This document shows positions 21,567 to 32,059 of a stretch of 40,928 bases of DNA, piece after piece (the stretch's first letter is position 1; the number at the start of each line of letters is the position of its first letter). The notes beneath the pieces are model-generated. The model was not told where the DNA came from. It made no database searches and saw only the letters and a program-made list of their open reading frames with translations. A program made the translations under genes and the position numbers. Location of the stretch: positions 1-40,928 of the forward strand of contig SVRV01000022.1 of assembly GCA_015064635.1 (NCBI GenBank), written 5' to 3'. The DNA comes from Oscillospiraceae bacterium. GTDB lineage: Bacteria > Bacillota > Clostridia > Oscillospirales > SIG627.

Positions 21567-22631
21567 TTACTTGTTTCCGCTGAGCATACGGATGAGGTCA
21601 TCCATACCCTGACCAAAGCCGTTATCAGAGCCGTTTTCACTCTCTTCTTCAGCCTCTTCCTTTGCCGCTTCCTTCTTTGCGGAGTCAAAGCCTGTTGCAA
21701 TAACAGTAATCTTTATCTCGTCTTCCAATGTCTCGTCGAAGGTAGCACCCCAAATAAGGTTTGCATCGGGATTAGCTTCGTTTCTGATCATATTAGCTGC
21801 ATGGTCGATTTCGTCAAGTCCAATATCAGGAGATGCAGTAACGTTGAAGATGATACCCATAGCACCTGCGATAGTTGTTTCGAGAAGAGGACTGGAGATA
21901 GCTGTACGAGCAGCAATTTCTGCCTTGTCCTTACCCTTACCGCTACCTACACCCATGTGTGCAAGACCTGCGTTTGACATAATTGCTGTTACGTCAGCAA
22001 AGTCAAGGTTAAGTACACCTTCTACATTTATAAGCTCGGAGATACTCTGAACACCTCTGCAAAGTACGCTGTCCGCAATTTCGAAAGCGTTAGCAAGAGT
22101 GATTCTTGTCTCTGAAACCATCTTAAGTCTTTCATTCGGGATTACAAGAAGAGCGTCTACGTATTCGCTGAGCTCCTTGATACCTGCTTCAGCCTGCTCC
22201 ATACGCTTGATACCTTCAAATGCGAAGGGCTTTGTAACAACGCCGACCGTAAGTATGCCACGGCTTCTTGCAGCCTTAGCAACGATGGGAGATGCGCCTG
22301 TACCTGTACCGCCACCCATACCTGTGGTAACGAATACCATATCTGCGCCTTCAATAATCTTATTAATCTCGTCAAGAGACTCCTCTGCAGCCTTCTTACC
22401 AACATCGGGGTTTGCACCTGCGCCTCTTCCCTTTGTAAGCTTCTCACCAATGATGAGCTTTGTGGGAGCGCTTGAACGTCTGAGCGCCTGCTGGTCAGTG
22501 TTTACTGCTATGAAGTCGATACCGGTTGTTCCGGCCTTAATCATTCTGTTTACAGTATTATTTCCGCCGCCGCCAACACCGATAACCTTAATGTTGACAA
22601 GGCTCTGCTGATTTTCCATTTCAAAAGGCAT
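21567..22631 (-). CDS. ftsZ: Cell division GTPase FtsZ
   Basis: A 354-residue tubulin-like GTPase that forms the division ring. The nucleotide loop motifs are [13 protein letters not shown] and [14 protein letters not shown], and the synergy loop is [11 protein letters not shown]. The tail after about residue 320 is acidic ([15 protein letters not shown]) and ends [11 protein letters not shown]. The usual Firmicute C-terminal peptide, of the IPTFLR type that binds FtsA and SepF, is not evident. Start is ATG at 22631 with AGGAGG. It has its own promoter (22675-22703). ftsA is not upstream. Confidence 0.97.
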   Translation of the reverse strand: MPFEMENQQSLVNIKVIGVGGGGNNTVNRMIKAGTTGIDFIAVNTDQQALRRSSAPTKLIIGEKLTKGRGAGANPDVGKKAAEESLDEINKIIEGADMVFVTTGMGGGTGTGASPIVAKAARSRGILTVGVVTKPFAFEGIKRMEQAEAGIKELSEYVDALLVIPNERLKMVSETRITLANAFEIADSVLCRGVQSISELINVEGVLNLDFADVTAIMSNAGLAHMGVGSGKGKDKAEIAARTAISSPLLETTIAGAMGIIFNVTASPDIGLDEIDHAANMIRNEANPDANLIWGATFDETLEDEIKITVIATGFDSAKKEAAKEEAEEESENGSDNGFGQGMDDLIRMLSGNK

Positions 22632-22674
22632 TTTATTATCCTCCTAATTTATACACTTTATCATCGTACTATAC

Positions 22675-22703
22675 ATTGTAATATATTTTTTCGACTTTTG
22701 CAA
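22675..22703 (-). promoter_or_regulatory. Promoter of ftsZ
   Basis: On the minus strand TTGCAA (22698-22703), 17 bp, TACAAT (22675-22680). The leader to the ATG is about 37 nt. Confidence 0.6.
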
Positions 22704-22741
22704 GATTTTTTTGAAAAAAACTTTATTTTTATACAAATTTA

Positions 22742-23542
22742 CTAATTCGCAACATTTCCCGTAAATTTAACGAGTGCTTTTGTACCGTCGGAAATATCTA
22801 TTACTCCCGTACTGTCTTCCCAAATTTTATTTTTTATCATTTCGGAAAACAACTTCATTTTGTTTTCTGCGTTTTCAAAGGTTCCGAATTTAATTTCAAA
22901 TCGGTTGTCATACATAAGTCTGACGTCGAATTTATCTCTTATGTCAAGCTTTGTTATTTTCTCGGAAAGGTCGTACTTTTCAAGCTGTTCGGTTATGGAA
23001 ACAAGGATATCAAACATATCATCTCTTGCAAACACAAGGCTCTCTCCGCACACACATCTTTTCACGCCGTTTACAAGAAGCTCTGTTCTGCTCTTGCCGT
23101 CGTAAAAGGGGTCACTTGTAATTTCAAGCACCTTTCCGCCCGAGGAAAGCACAAACGTATCCTCTCCGATATCGAGATAAAGGGTGCCCTTATCCTCGGT
23201 TATGATAATTTCAAGGGTAGATGGGAAGTCCTTCTTTATCTCTATTTTTTCAATATAAGGAAATTCATAGGACAGCGAGCGCTTTGCCTTATCGGTGTCG
23301 AAGGTAACAAGATTTGTTTTTTCTCCGAGGTTGAGATATTTTATAACATCCTCCGAGCTGTACGGCACCGCCGCCGATATTCCCGAAACCTTAACCTGCT
23401 TTATATGAAACAGATTGGCAAAGGCTATCACAGCAAACAGCAAAACGATTACAACAATAAAAAATATTGTAAAATACTTTTGTCGCTTTACCTTCCGCTT
23501 TGCGCTGTTTTGTATATCGGTTATTTTTTTATCATCGGTCAT
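22742..23542 (-). CDS. ftsQ: Cell division protein FtsQ/DivIB
   Basis: A 266-residue bitopic protein. A charged cytoplasmic N-terminus is followed by one membrane helix (about 25-47) and an outside POTRA-like domain (FHIKQVKVSGISAAVPYSSEDV) and FtsQ/DivIB region (YIEKIEIKKDFPSTLEIII). It joins FtsL and DivIC in the divisome. It overlaps the murG stop by 1 bp (TAATG), so translation is coupled. Confidence 0.9.
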   Translation of the reverse strand: MTDDKKITDIQNSAKRKVKRQKYFTIFFIVVIVLLFAVIAFANLFHIKQVKVSGISAAVPYSSEDVIKYLNLGEKTNLVTFDTDKAKRSLSYEFPYIEKIEIKKDFPSTLEIIITEDKGTLYLDIGEDTFVLSSGGKVLEITSDPFYDGKSRTELLVNGVKRCVCGESLVFARDDMFDILVSITEQLEKYDLSEKITKLDIRDKFDVRLMYDNRFEIKFGTFENAENKMKLFSEMIKNKIWEDSTGVIDISDGTKALVKFTGNVAN

Positions 23543-24663
23543 TATTTACTCTCCAGAAGTTTTGTAAGCTCTGCATAGATTTTATCTTCGGAATCAACTA
23601 TGGCAAGAGACTTCATGCACTGTGACATTTTCGCAAGCTTCTCCTTGTCAAAGAGAAGCTCTTCTATTTTATCCGAAAGGAGCTCCGATGTCAAGTCCTT
23701 TTCCTCAATAAGAAGTGCTCCGCCCGCATCACTTACAACCTTTGCGTTTTTATACTGATGATTGTTGGTTACATTCGGTGACGGAATGAGAATGGCGGGC
23801 TTTCCTAAAATCGCAAGCTCTGCCAGAGTAATCGCACCCGCTCTTGAAATTACAAGGTCGGCAGCAGCCATCTTTGAGGGCATATCGTAGATGTATTCAG
23901 CAAGGTCAACACCCGATACTTTGTCAAGTCCTCTCTCCTCTATCTCACTGTGTCTGACCCCCCACTCATACGAGCCGACTCCGTGGGTGTGTTTTATTCT
24001 GTCCTTGAAGCGTCCGCTTTCTATCACGTTGAATATATTGTTATTTATGACTTTGGCTCCAAGGCTTCCGCCGTAGGACAAAAGGTAAGGAGTGTCACCC
24101 AAGGAAAGCTTTTTTCTTTCCTCTTCCCTTGACATTTTATGTATATCCGGCTTTGTGGGATTTCCCACCAGCACTATTTTCTCGGGTGAGCATTCCAAAA
24201 GTCCTCTGGATTCCTCAAAGCTTATCATTACTCTGTCCACAAGCTTTGAGAGCATATTGGTAGTCATTCCCACAACCGCATTCTGCTCGTGGATAAGCGT
24301 GGGTATACCGCGCTTTGCCGCCGCCTTCAAAACAGGCCAGCTCACATATCCGCCTGTACCGATTACGGCATCGGGACGAAATTCCTTGATTATTTTTCCC
24401 GCCTTAATGGGAGATGTCACAGCCATCACGGCAGTACCCATATTTTTGAATATGCTTTTCGGTGAGAGACTTCTCTCAAAGCCTCTTATATCCACATGAT
24501 ATATATGGTAGCCTTCTCTTGTGACAAGCTTGTTCTCCATACCGTTCGGTGTTCCCACAAATGCTATGACAGCATCGGGATTTTCTTTTTTTATTTTGGC
24601 AGCAATAGCAAGGGCAGGGTTTATATGCCCCGCCGTGCCTCCGCCCGAAAGAAGTATTCTCAT
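23542..24663 (-). CDS. murG: Lipid II synthase MurG
   Basis: A 373-residue glycosyltransferase that adds GlcNAc to lipid I on the inner face of the membrane. It starts MRILLSGGGTAGHINPALAIA, with the Gly-rich donor loop, has VGTGGYVSWPVL and LIHEQNAVVGMTN-like segments, and later SRAGAITLAELAILGKPAILIPSP for UDP-GlcNAc. ATG at 24663 with GAAAGG fits; the longer frame from 24711 would overlap ftsW. The spacing to ftsW is 4 bp. Confidence 0.96.
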   Translation of the reverse strand: MRILLSGGGTAGHINPALAIAAKIKKENPDAVIAFVGTPNGMENKLVTREGYHIYHVDIRGFERSLSPKSIFKNMGTAVMAVTSPIKAGKIIKEFRPDAVIGTGGYVSWPVLKAAAKRGIPTLIHEQNAVVGMTTNMLSKLVDRVMISFEESRGLLECSPEKIVLVGNPTKPDIHKMSREEERKKLSLGDTPYLLSYGGSLGAKVINNNIFNVIESGRFKDRIKHTHGVGSYEWGVRHSEIEERGLDKVSGVDLAEYIYDMPSKMAAADLVISRAGAITLAELAILGKPAILIPSPNVTNNHQYKNAKVVSDAGGALLIEEKDLTSELLSDKIEELLFDKEKLAKMSQCMKSLAIVDSEDKIYAELTKLLESK

Positions 24664-24667
24664 AATA

Positions 24668-25843
24668 TTAGCCTTTCGGAGTATAAGAAAATTTTGATAT
24701 ATTAAGGACAATACCCATTTCCGCCATAAGTATTACAAGGGAGGTACCGCCGTAGCTGAAGAACGGCAGTGATATACCCGTACTCGGCAGAGTGTTGGTT
24801 ACAACGGCAATATTCAAAAATGCCTGTATGGCTATCTGTGCCACGATACCTATTACCACAAGAGATGCTTTTATACTCGGCGCACGTCTTGCAATATACA
24901 TTCCTCGCCACACAAGTGCAACGAAAAGCGCTATGACTATAACCGCAAAAACAAATCCCATCTCTTCACAAAGAATTGCGAATATGTAATCGTTCTGTGG
25001 CTCGGGAAGATACAGATGCTTTTGAGTACTCTGACCGAGTCCCACTCCCCAGAAGCCGCCCGATCCTATGGCAAGCAGGGATTGAAGCGGCTGCCAACCG
25101 CCCGTATTCGGATAGTCCTCCGGGTGAAACCATACCTGAATTCTTCCTGAACCGTGTTCCGAAAAAATTATAAACAGTACAACGATAGTTGCCAAAGCCG
25201 CACCTATTATCATAACCTGCTTCATAGGCACATCACCGAAGAACATAAGCACCAGCATAAGAAAGCCGACGATTACGATACACGAAATATGGGGTTCAAG
25301 GTAAAGTGTAACTGCCATGTATCCGCCCCATAACAAATACGGAAGCAACTGACGTATGGTAGATTTACCTGCATTTCTCCCCGAGCTTATCAGGTCCGCA
25401 AAGTAAAGTATTATGGCGAGCTTTGCAAACTCCGACGGCTGGAAGGTAAATGAGCCTATCTTAAACCAACGTGTTGCCTCGTTAACCTCGTGACCGAGGA
25501 AGGGCACCAAAGCCATTGCGAACATACAAACTATAAAGAACGGAAGCTGAAACTTGAGTATTATGAGATAGTCAAAGGGATAAGCCACAAGAAGCAATGC
25601 CACGGTTCCCAAAACTACCCATTTTATTTGGTCAAAGGCAAAATAATAGCTGTTTTCATATTTAGCTTTTGCATATGCATAGCTGGCAGAGAAAACCATT
25701 ACCGTACCTATGGCAACAAGAAGTAATACTATAATAAGGAAAGGACGGTCAATACCCGATTTTACTCTTATAATATCTCCCGAGCTTTGCTTCGGTACTT
25801 TTTTTACGGCTGTTTTCTGCTGAGAAACGCCCGATGCAGCCAA
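24668..25843 (-). CDS. ftsW: Peptidoglycan polymerase FtsW (SEDS family)
   Basis: A 391-residue membrane protein of about ten helices that polymerises lipid II at the septum with its partner PBP. SEDS signatures are seen in ATRWFKIGSFTFQPSEFAKL, LYLPEPQNDYIFAILCEE and the ending GISLPFFSYGGTSLV. I place the start at TTG 25843, 8 bp after AGGAGG; the GTG at 25852 overlaps that site. RodA is the alternative, but the dcw setting supports FtsW. It follows mraY by about 20 bp, with no murD between. Confidence 0.93.
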   Translation of the reverse strand: MAASGVSQQKTAVKKVPKQSSGDIIRVKSGIDRPFLIIVLLLVAIGTVMVFSASYAYAKAKYENSYYFAFDQIKWVVLGTVALLLVAYPFDYLIILKFQLPFFIVCMFAMALVPFLGHEVNEATRWFKIGSFTFQPSEFAKLAIILYFADLISSGRNAGKSTIRQLLPYLLWGGYMAVTLYLEPHISCIVIVGFLMLVLMFFGDVPMKQVMIIGAALATIVVLFIIFSEHGSGRIQVWFHPEDYPNTGGWQPLQSLLAIGSGGFWGVGLGQSTQKHLYLPEPQNDYIFAILCEEMGFVFAVIVIALFVALVWRGMYIARRAPSIKASLVVIGIVAQIAIQAFLNIAVVTNTLPSTGISLPFFSYGGTSLVILMAEMGIVLNISKFSYTPKG

Positions 25844-25862
25844 TAGCTTCACCTCCTATGGT

Positions 25863-26843
25863 TTATTTAAATGCAAAATATGCAACGATACACATAATAG
25901 CTGTAAAAATTGAGAATCTGCGAACTATTTTATGCTCCGACCATCCGCATATTTCAAAATGATGGTGGATGGGAGACATTTTGAATACTCTTTTGTGAAA
26001 TACCTTAAAGGAAAACACCTGAATCATTACGGACAGTGATTCTATTACGTACCACGCTCCGCAAAGGAAAACGATTATGGGACAGTTGAAGATATACGCC
26101 ATTCCCACAACAAATCCGCCAAGGAACAGTGAGCCTGTGTCGCCCATAAAGATACGAGCGGGGTTGATATTGTACCACAAAAATCCCACAAGTGAGCCGC
26201 AAACAGCTCCGAGGAGTGAGGTCAGTGCCATATTTCCCGCAATAATCGAAAGTACCGAGAAGAGCACTGCCACAACGAGCGTAATACTTCCCGCAAGACC
26301 GTCAACGCCGTCGGTAAGGTTCACACTGTTTGTAATGAAAGCAATAAATATAACGCTGAATATGTAATAAAATACACCGAGCTCAAGTGTCACATCGCAA
26401 AAAGGGAGTCTGATGGCTGTGGTTATATACCCCTTGTATGCCATGAGTGCAACATAAGCCGCCGACACTATAAACTGCAAAACAAGCTTTTGGCGGGCAG
26501 TAAGTCCCGCATTTTGTTTTTTTACAAATTTGGTATAATCGTCAATAAATCCGATTCCGCCAAATAAAACCATCATACCGAGTGTGATAAGCACCGACCA
26601 GTTACCGTCTCTTACAACGTAATAGGTGCCGCACGCAAGGGTGACAAGAGTTATTGACGCAATAAAGAAGATTCCTCCCATTGTAGGAGTTCCCTCCTTG
26701 GACTTGTGCCAACGGGGACCTATATCAAGAATCACCTGCCCCATTTTTATACGCATCAAAAACGGGATAAACTTTTTCTCAAGGATAAGCGTGATTACAA
26801 GTCCGAGTACCAAAGATAATGTGAAAATTATACCGACATTCAT
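25863..26843 (-). CDS. mraY: Phospho-MurNAc-pentapeptide transferase MraY
   Basis: A 326-residue polytopic enzyme that makes lipid I from UDP-MurNAc-pentapeptide and undecaprenyl phosphate. Conserved cytoplasmic loops are present: FIDDYTKFVKKQNAGLTARQ, NLTDGVDGLAG, FMGDTGSLFLGG and MSPIHHHFE. ATG at 26843 follows GGAG. It is 15 bp after murF. The next gene is ftsW, where murD would be usual. Confidence 0.97.
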   Translation of the reverse strand: MNVGIIFTLSLVLGLVITLILEKKFIPFLMRIKMGQVILDIGPRWHKSKEGTPTMGGIFFIASITLVTLACGTYYVVRDGNWSVLITLGMMVLFGGIGFIDDYTKFVKKQNAGLTARQKLVLQFIVSAAYVALMAYKGYITTAIRLPFCDVTLELGVFYYIFSVIFIAFITNSVNLTDGVDGLAGSITLVVAVLFSVLSIIAGNMALTSLLGAVCGSLVGFLWYNINPARIFMGDTGSLFLGGFVVGMAYIFNCPIIVFLCGAWYVIESLSVMIQVFSFKVFHKRVFKMSPIHHHFEICGWSEHKIVRRFSIFTAIMCIVAYFAFK

Positions 26844-26858
26844 TGTTATTCTCCGTTA

Positions 26859-28214
26859 TTATTTTTCAAGCTCCGCAAGGCTTATAACTTCTTCAAGTCT
26901 CATTGAGTTACTTGCCTTGAACAAAACCGTATCTCCGTCTTTAAGTATGCCCTTCAGCTCATGTGCAAGAGCCTCTTTTGTCTCAAAATGCATTGTATTT
27001 GTATTCATCGAGCTCGCCGCTTCGCTTATCAGCCTTGCGGCATTTCCATAGGTGAGCACCGTGTCAATACCGCACTCAGCCGCTTTTTTGCCCACACTTG
27101 TGTGTGCTTCGTCGGAAATTGCACCAAGCTCCAGCATATCGGCAAGTACCGCAATGCGTCTTCCTTCACAGCTGAGCTCGGAGAGCATTCCGAGAGAGGC
27201 GAACATAGATTCGATTCCCGCATTGTAGCAATCGGCTATTACACGGACTCCGTTTTTGAAATATATGTTCTGTCTCATTCCAACGGATTTGTAGTTTAAA
27301 AGTCCCTTCAATATGTCACCGACAGCTATACCGACATTCAAGCCGACCGCCACCGCAAACATAGAATTGATAACATTGTGACGTCCGGTACAAGGTAAGG
27401 TAACCCTTGTCTCAAGTTCCTTTGTATGGAGTGTGTACTCAATTGAGCTGTCGCCCATTGTCACACCGTCCCCCCACACGTCGCAGCCGTCACCAAAGCC
27501 AACTCTCACAATCTTTCCGTCAAACGGTACGTCGTAAAGCAGCGGTTCATCTCCGTTTATTATGAGAGTTCCGTCTTTTTTGAGACCGTGGAGAATTTCA
27601 AGCTTTGCATCTCTTATTCCCTCTCGGCTTCCGAGATTCTCTATATGCGAGTGACCTATGTTTGTAATAATTGCAATATCCGAATCCACAAGGCCCGACA
27701 AATGGAGAAGCTCACCCTTGTGGTTCATTCCCATTTCGCAAACAAGCGCTTTGTCGTCCGACTCTACCGAAAGTAAGGTGAGAGGTACGCCTATGTGGTT
27801 GTTGAAATTCCCTTTTGTATATGCGGTTTTAAAGCCTTCGCAAAGCACTGCCGACACCATTTCCTTGGTAGTGGTCTTACCCACACTTCCCGTCAGTGAA
27901 ACAGTGACCTCGGGAGAAATAATGTTTTTTGCATAATACTCAGAAAGGCGTGTTAACGCCTCCAAGCTGTCCTCCACCACTATCAGGGGGTAAGAAACCT
28001 TGGAAACACGTTGGCAAATTGCCGCACCCACTCTTCCGTCTATATCGGGAAGGAAATTGTTGCCGTCAAACTTTTCGCCCTTTAATGCCACAAACAAATC
28101 CTTTGCTGTGGTTTTTCTGCTGTCGGTGCACACGGAGGAAACCAAAGTATCCCCGTCACCGTAAAGCTTGCCGCCGACGATATTTGCAATTTCAAAAGCT
28201 CTGAGCTCTGTCAT
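26859..28214 (-). CDS. murF: UDP-MurNAc-tripeptide-D-Ala-D-Ala ligase MurF
   Basis: A 451-residue Mur ligase that adds D-Ala-D-Ala to the precursor. The ATP loop is VSLTGSVGKTTTKEMV; EMGMNHKGEL, NIGHSHIENLG and DCYNAGIESM fit MurF. It starts inside the end of murE (ATGA overlap at 28211-28214), with AAGGAG upstream. Confidence 0.96.
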   Translation of the reverse strand: MTELRAFEIANIVGGKLYGDGDTLVSSVCTDSRKTTAKDLFVALKGEKFDGNNFLPDIDGRVGAAICQRVSKVSYPLIVVEDSLEALTRLSEYYAKNIISPEVTVSLTGSVGKTTTKEMVSAVLCEGFKTAYTKGNFNNHIGVPLTLLSVESDDKALVCEMGMNHKGELLHLSGLVDSDIAIITNIGHSHIENLGSREGIRDAKLEILHGLKKDGTLIINGDEPLLYDVPFDGKIVRVGFGDGCDVWGDGVTMGDSSIEYTLHTKELETRVTLPCTGRHNVINSMFAVAVGLNVGIAVGDILKGLLNYKSVGMRQNIYFKNGVRVIADCYNAGIESMFASLGMLSELSCEGRRIAVLADMLELGAISDEAHTSVGKKAAECGIDTVLTYGNAARLISEAASSMNTNTMHFETKEALAHELKGILKDGDTVLFKASNSMRLEEVISLAELEK

Positions 28215-29671
28215 TTTTTCTCCTTGCTGTATTCAACTACTATTTCATATTCGGAAAAGTGGTGCTTACCGAAATTGTCGATTTCGTATTCCTCATGTCC
28301 CTTACCGAGAAGAAGAATAACATCTCCTGCCTCCGCCATATCCATGGCACTGTGAATTGCTTCGCGGCGATCGGTTATAACAGTGTAATTGTCCTTTTCG
28401 ATACCTGCTAAAATATCGTTTATTATGTCTTCCTTCTTCTCACTTCTGGAATTGTCGGAGGTAACAATAACCTTATCCGACATCTTGGTAGCTATTTTTC
28501 CCATTATCGGACGCTTTGTCCTGTCACGGTCACCGCCACATCCGAAAAGTGTGATTATGCGTCCCTCCGCAAAGCCTCGAACAGTATTTATTACATTTTC
28601 CATAGCATCGGGAGTATGTGCAAAATCTATTATAACACTGTAAGGTGCATCTATATCAACTCTGTCAATTCTTCCCTGAATACGGTGAGTCGAAGCAAAC
28701 CCCTTTATAACAGCATCGCATCCAAGTCCTGTGGCAAGCGCCGCAGAGGTTGCCGCAAGAGAATTGTAAACCGTGAATTTTCCGGGAATGTCCACTCTGA
28801 CTCTGAAGATAAGTCCTTCGGTCAAAAGCTCATACTCTATGCCCATAGCACCTTTAAGCTTTGTATTCTTTGCGGTGTAGTCGCTTTCAACAGAATCGAT
28901 GGAATAGGTTTTTATCGGACATTTTGCAATTTCCTTTATGCGCTTTGATGCTTCGTCATCGTCGTTGACAACGCCTATGTCACACATGGAGAATAGCTTT
29001 GCTTTGGCTTCAAGGTAGCTGTCAAAATCGTGATGGAAATCGAGATGGTCTCTTGTAAGATTTGTAAATACGCCGCAGGTAAAGTGCATACCGTATATTT
29101 TGTCAAGAGCAAGTGCATGGGAGGAAACCTCCATAATAAGCACATCCGCTCCCTTGTCACGCATAAGAGCAAGAAGCTGCCAGAAATTCTCCGAATCCGG
29201 CGTGGTGAGAAGGTTGCCCTCGGATTCGCTGTTACATTCCTCGTCACCTATGAGATACTTCATGGTGCCGATAAGTCCAACCTTGTGACCTGCCGCTTCA
29301 AAAATATTTTTCAGCATAAGGGTTGTGGAGGTCTTGCCGTTGGTACCCGTAACACCGACAGAGTAAACGAAGCTGTCCTGAGGTCTTTCATAAAAGTTTG
29401 AAAGAAGCTCCGAAAGTACTCTCCTCGGAGAGTCCACAAGTATATAAGGCACATTGGCTTCGGGCTCTGTGTCGGTAACAACGCATACCGCACCAAGCTC
29501 TATGGCTGTGGGTATAAAGGCATTTCCGTCAAATCTTGCACCCTTTAGGGCAACAAAGATATAACCCTCCGATATTTTTTTGCTGTTCTGGGTAATACCC
29601 TTTATATCAACCGAGAGGTCAGCGGATATTTTCTTTGTGTCAATACCGTGAAGTAGATTTTTCAGCTCCAT
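28211..29671 (-). CDS. murE: UDP-MurNAc-tripeptide synthetase MurE
   Basis: A 486-residue Mur ligase that adds the third amino acid. The ATP loop is GVTGTNGKTSTTLML. The specificity segment reads SDNSRSEKK where meso-diaminopimelate enzymes have DNPR. The Arg that contacts the acid is kept, so meso-DAP is the likely substrate, with Pro replaced by Ser. The C-terminal LLLGKGHEEYE is typical. ATG at 29671 follows AGGAGA. It is 9 bp after the PBP gene and overlaps murF. Confidence 0.95.
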   Translation of the reverse strand: MELKNLLHGIDTKKISADLSVDIKGITQNSKKISEGYIFVALKGARFDGNAFIPTAIELGAVCVVTDTEPEANVPYILVDSPRRVLSELLSNFYERPQDSFVYSVGVTGTNGKTSTTLMLKNIFEAAGHKVGLIGTMKYLIGDEECNSESEGNLLTTPDSENFWQLLALMRDKGADVLIMEVSSHALALDKIYGMHFTCGVFTNLTRDHLDFHHDFDSYLEAKAKLFSMCDIGVVNDDDEASKRIKEIAKCPIKTYSIDSVESDYTAKNTKLKGAMGIEYELLTEGLIFRVRVDIPGKFTVYNSLAATSAALATGLGCDAVIKGFASTHRIQGRIDRVDIDAPYSVIIDFAHTPDAMENVINTVRGFAEGRIITLFGCGGDRDRTKRPIMGKIATKMSDKVIVTSDNSRSEKKEDIINDILAGIEKDNYTVITDRREAIHSAMDMAEAGDVILLLGKGHEEYEIDNFGKHHFSEYEIVVEYSKEKK

Positions 29672-29680
29672 AGTTATCTC

Positions 29681-32020
29681 CTAATCAGTAATGTTGGAAT
29701 AGTTTCTGAAGTCTACCGTTATTATAGTACCCTTATCAACGGCAGTGTTCTCCTCTATTGATTGTGTTACGGCTATCGCTCCGTCCAGGTGGTCGGGGCT
29801 TGTTCCTACTATTGTTATATTAAGTCCCGCATCGGTTATCGCCTTATTCGCCGCCGAGGCGGTGAGTCCCACAACGTTGGGAACAACGGTCTTACCCGAT
29901 GTGGTATCGTCTGTATAAAGTACTACCGTTCCTCCGTGAGCAAGTGCATCGCCCGCCTTTGGAACCTGCTTCACAACAGTGAGTCCGCTTCCTATAACCT
30001 TGTACTTATAATCTGCCTTCAATATCTTTGCCTGAGCGTTGCTTACAGTATCGTTTATATAGCTTTCAACTGTATATGCAACGGTTTCAAGCTCGTCCTC
30101 GTCGTATTCGGGTTCAACGCCCAAATAAGGAAGTGTCTCGGCAAGAACTCTTGATACAACGGGTGCGGCAATTGTACCGCCGTAGTATGAGCCGACGGGC
30201 TCATCAACAAGCACCATTACAACCACCTTGGGGTCGTCCGCAGGTGCAAAAGCTACGCAGGAGCTTATATACTTTGTTTCACCCGTCTGGGCACGAAGGG
30301 CAGTTTTTACGGTTGTACCGGTCTTTGCAGCAACTCTGTATCCTTTAACATAGGCGTTTCTTGCAGAGCCTCCACTGCTGATACCGTTTTCCATATATCC
30401 TACGATTTTACGGCTGGTTTCGGTAGAAATTACCTGTCTCTTCTCACTTCCATCATACGTAGAAACCACGTCTCCGTCCTCGTCCAGGAAGGATTTGAGA
30501 ATATGAGGCGTACCAAGATGTCCGCCGTTTGCAACCGCCGCCACTGCGGCAACGTGCTGAATAGGAGTGATAGTAAATGTCTGTCCGAACGCCGATACGG
30601 CAAGCTCGACCTGATTGAAGTGGTCAAACCAAAGACCCATTTTTTCTCCGGGAAGGTCTATTCCCGTCTTCTCCATATATCCGAAGGCTTTGAAGTATTT
30701 CAAGAATCTCTCGGTTCCCATACGAAGTCCCATTGTAACGAATACGGGGTTGCAGGAATGCCAGAGCGATTCCTCAAAGGTCTGTGTGCCGTGTCCCGAA
30801 TGGAGGTGACAGTTTATGGGCTTGGGATAGCCGTCTACACGAATGCTTCCCGAGCAATAGAAGGTCTCTCCGTTTTTTATAAGTCCCTCTTCGGTTGCAC
30901 TTGCGGCAACTATCATTTTAAAAGTAGAACCCGGCTCGTAGGTGTCTGTGATAAATCTGTTCTCCCAAAGTCCGTATATGAGCTCGTGGAAGCGCTCGTT
31001 TTTATCCTCCTCGGTTCCCACAAAAGAGTCAAGCTCCGCCTGGGATTTAGCATCAAGTGTGTACGGGTCGTTACAGTCGAAATTGGGAAGTGTTGCCATT
31101 CCGAGAATTTCAAAGGTTTCAACGTCCATCACTATGCCCATAACACCCGCTTCCGCCTGAGTATCGGCGTAGCAGGTCTCAAGATTCTTCTCAAGAATTC
31201 TTTGTACCGATGCATCAATGGTAAGCATCATATTTGTACCGGGAGTTGCGGGAATGTAGCTTTCATATTTGTATGGCATCTGGTCTCCCACACCGTTTAC
31301 TGCCTTTATTATCTTTCCGTCAACGCCCGAAAGATTTTTATTGTAGTAAAGCTCAACTCCTGCAAGACCTATGTTATCCGTTCCGATAAAGCCGAGCACA
31401 TGAGACGCAAGTGTTCCGTAGGGATATGTTCTCTTGCTGTCCTCTTCAAGGTATATACACGTGGAATAGTGCTTGTTTGCAATAAGGTCACGTACCTTGT
31501 CGGCAATATATTCCTCTACCTTTTTCTTTATGGTTTCATCCTTACGGTTGGTCTTTGCGACCTTTTCCATAATAAAATCTTTTTCAACACCAAGTATATT
31601 AGAAAGCTCATTTGCTATATCCTCACCCACACTTATGGAAAGATTATCAAATTCCGCAGTAAGCCTTGCCTTTTCAGCCGCCTTGTCGGCATCCTTTCCA
31701 CCCATGTTCTCAACATAGGTGTCAATGTATTCCTTAACACTCATTTGAGGAATGTCAGCAGGAGAAATGAAAATACGCTCAACCGTAATGCTGGCAGCAA
31801 GTATATTCATGTTTCTGTCGTATATAGTTCCTCTGTTAGCCTTTATAGATGACTCCGTCACCGACTGAGCAATTGTTTTGTTCTGATACTCGTCATATTT
31901 GTAGATGGAGTAATATGCAAGTCTGGTAACAAGTATCAATGCCGCTACTATGGAAACGACAACAAGTATATTTGTTTTTTTGTTTATCTTACGGCGTGAT
32001 GCCCTCACCTTGTATTTCAA
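29681..32020 (-). CDS. Division/sporulation-type class B PBP with PASTA domains
   Basis: A 779-residue transpeptidase of the PBP2x/SpoVD type. A short cytoplasmic N-terminus and one membrane helix precede a dimerisation domain (NRGTIYDRNMNILAAS). The transpeptidase domain has PGSTFKMIVA (SxxK), HSCNP (SxN) and AAKTGTT (KTG). Two PASTA-like repeats close the protein; the second begins VVPNVVGLTASAANKAI. I place the start at TTG 32020, 6 bp after AGGAGG, over the TTG at 32038. It cross-links septal peptidoglycan with FtsW. The layout fits both SpoVD and PBP2B, so I give no symbol. Confidence 0.92.
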   Translation of the reverse strand: MKYKVRASRRKINKKTNILVVVSIVAALILVTRLAYYSIYKYDEYQNKTIAQSVTESSIKANRGTIYDRNMNILAASITVERIFISPADIPQMSVKEYIDTYVENMGGKDADKAAEKARLTAEFDNLSISVGEDIANELSNILGVEKDFIMEKVAKTNRKDETIKKKVEEYIADKVRDLIANKHYSTCIYLEEDSKRTYPYGTLASHVLGFIGTDNIGLAGVELYYNKNLSGVDGKIIKAVNGVGDQMPYKYESYIPATPGTNMMLTIDASVQRILEKNLETCYADTQAEAGVMGIVMDVETFEILGMATLPNFDCNDPYTLDAKSQAELDSFVGTEEDKNERFHELIYGLWENRFITDTYEPGSTFKMIVAASATEEGLIKNGETFYCSGSIRVDGYPKPINCHLHSGHGTQTFEESLWHSCNPVFVTMGLRMGTERFLKYFKAFGYMEKTGIDLPGEKMGLWFDHFNQVELAVSAFGQTFTITPIQHVAAVAAVANGGHLGTPHILKSFLDEDGDVVSTYDGSEKRQVISTETSRKIVGYMENGISSGGSARNAYVKGYRVAAKTGTTVKTALRAQTGETKYISSCVAFAPADDPKVVVMVLVDEPVGSYYGGTIAAPVVSRVLAETLPYLGVEPEYDEDELETVAYTVESYINDTVSNAQAKILKADYKYKVIGSGLTVVKQVPKAGDALAHGGTVVLYTDDTTSGKTVVPNVVGLTASAANKAITDAGLNITIVGTSPDHLDGAIAVTQSIEENTAVDKGTIITVDFRNYSNITD

Positions 32021-32059
32021 AGCAATCCTCCTCGACAAATTTCACGTTTTATTTTTAGG

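Noticed and set aside
30503-31852. Plus-strand open frame of 449 codons opposite the PBP gene
   Set aside because: It is antisense to the transpeptidase motifs and is rich in Cys, His and Arg in the pattern of a shadow frame. No ribosome site is present.
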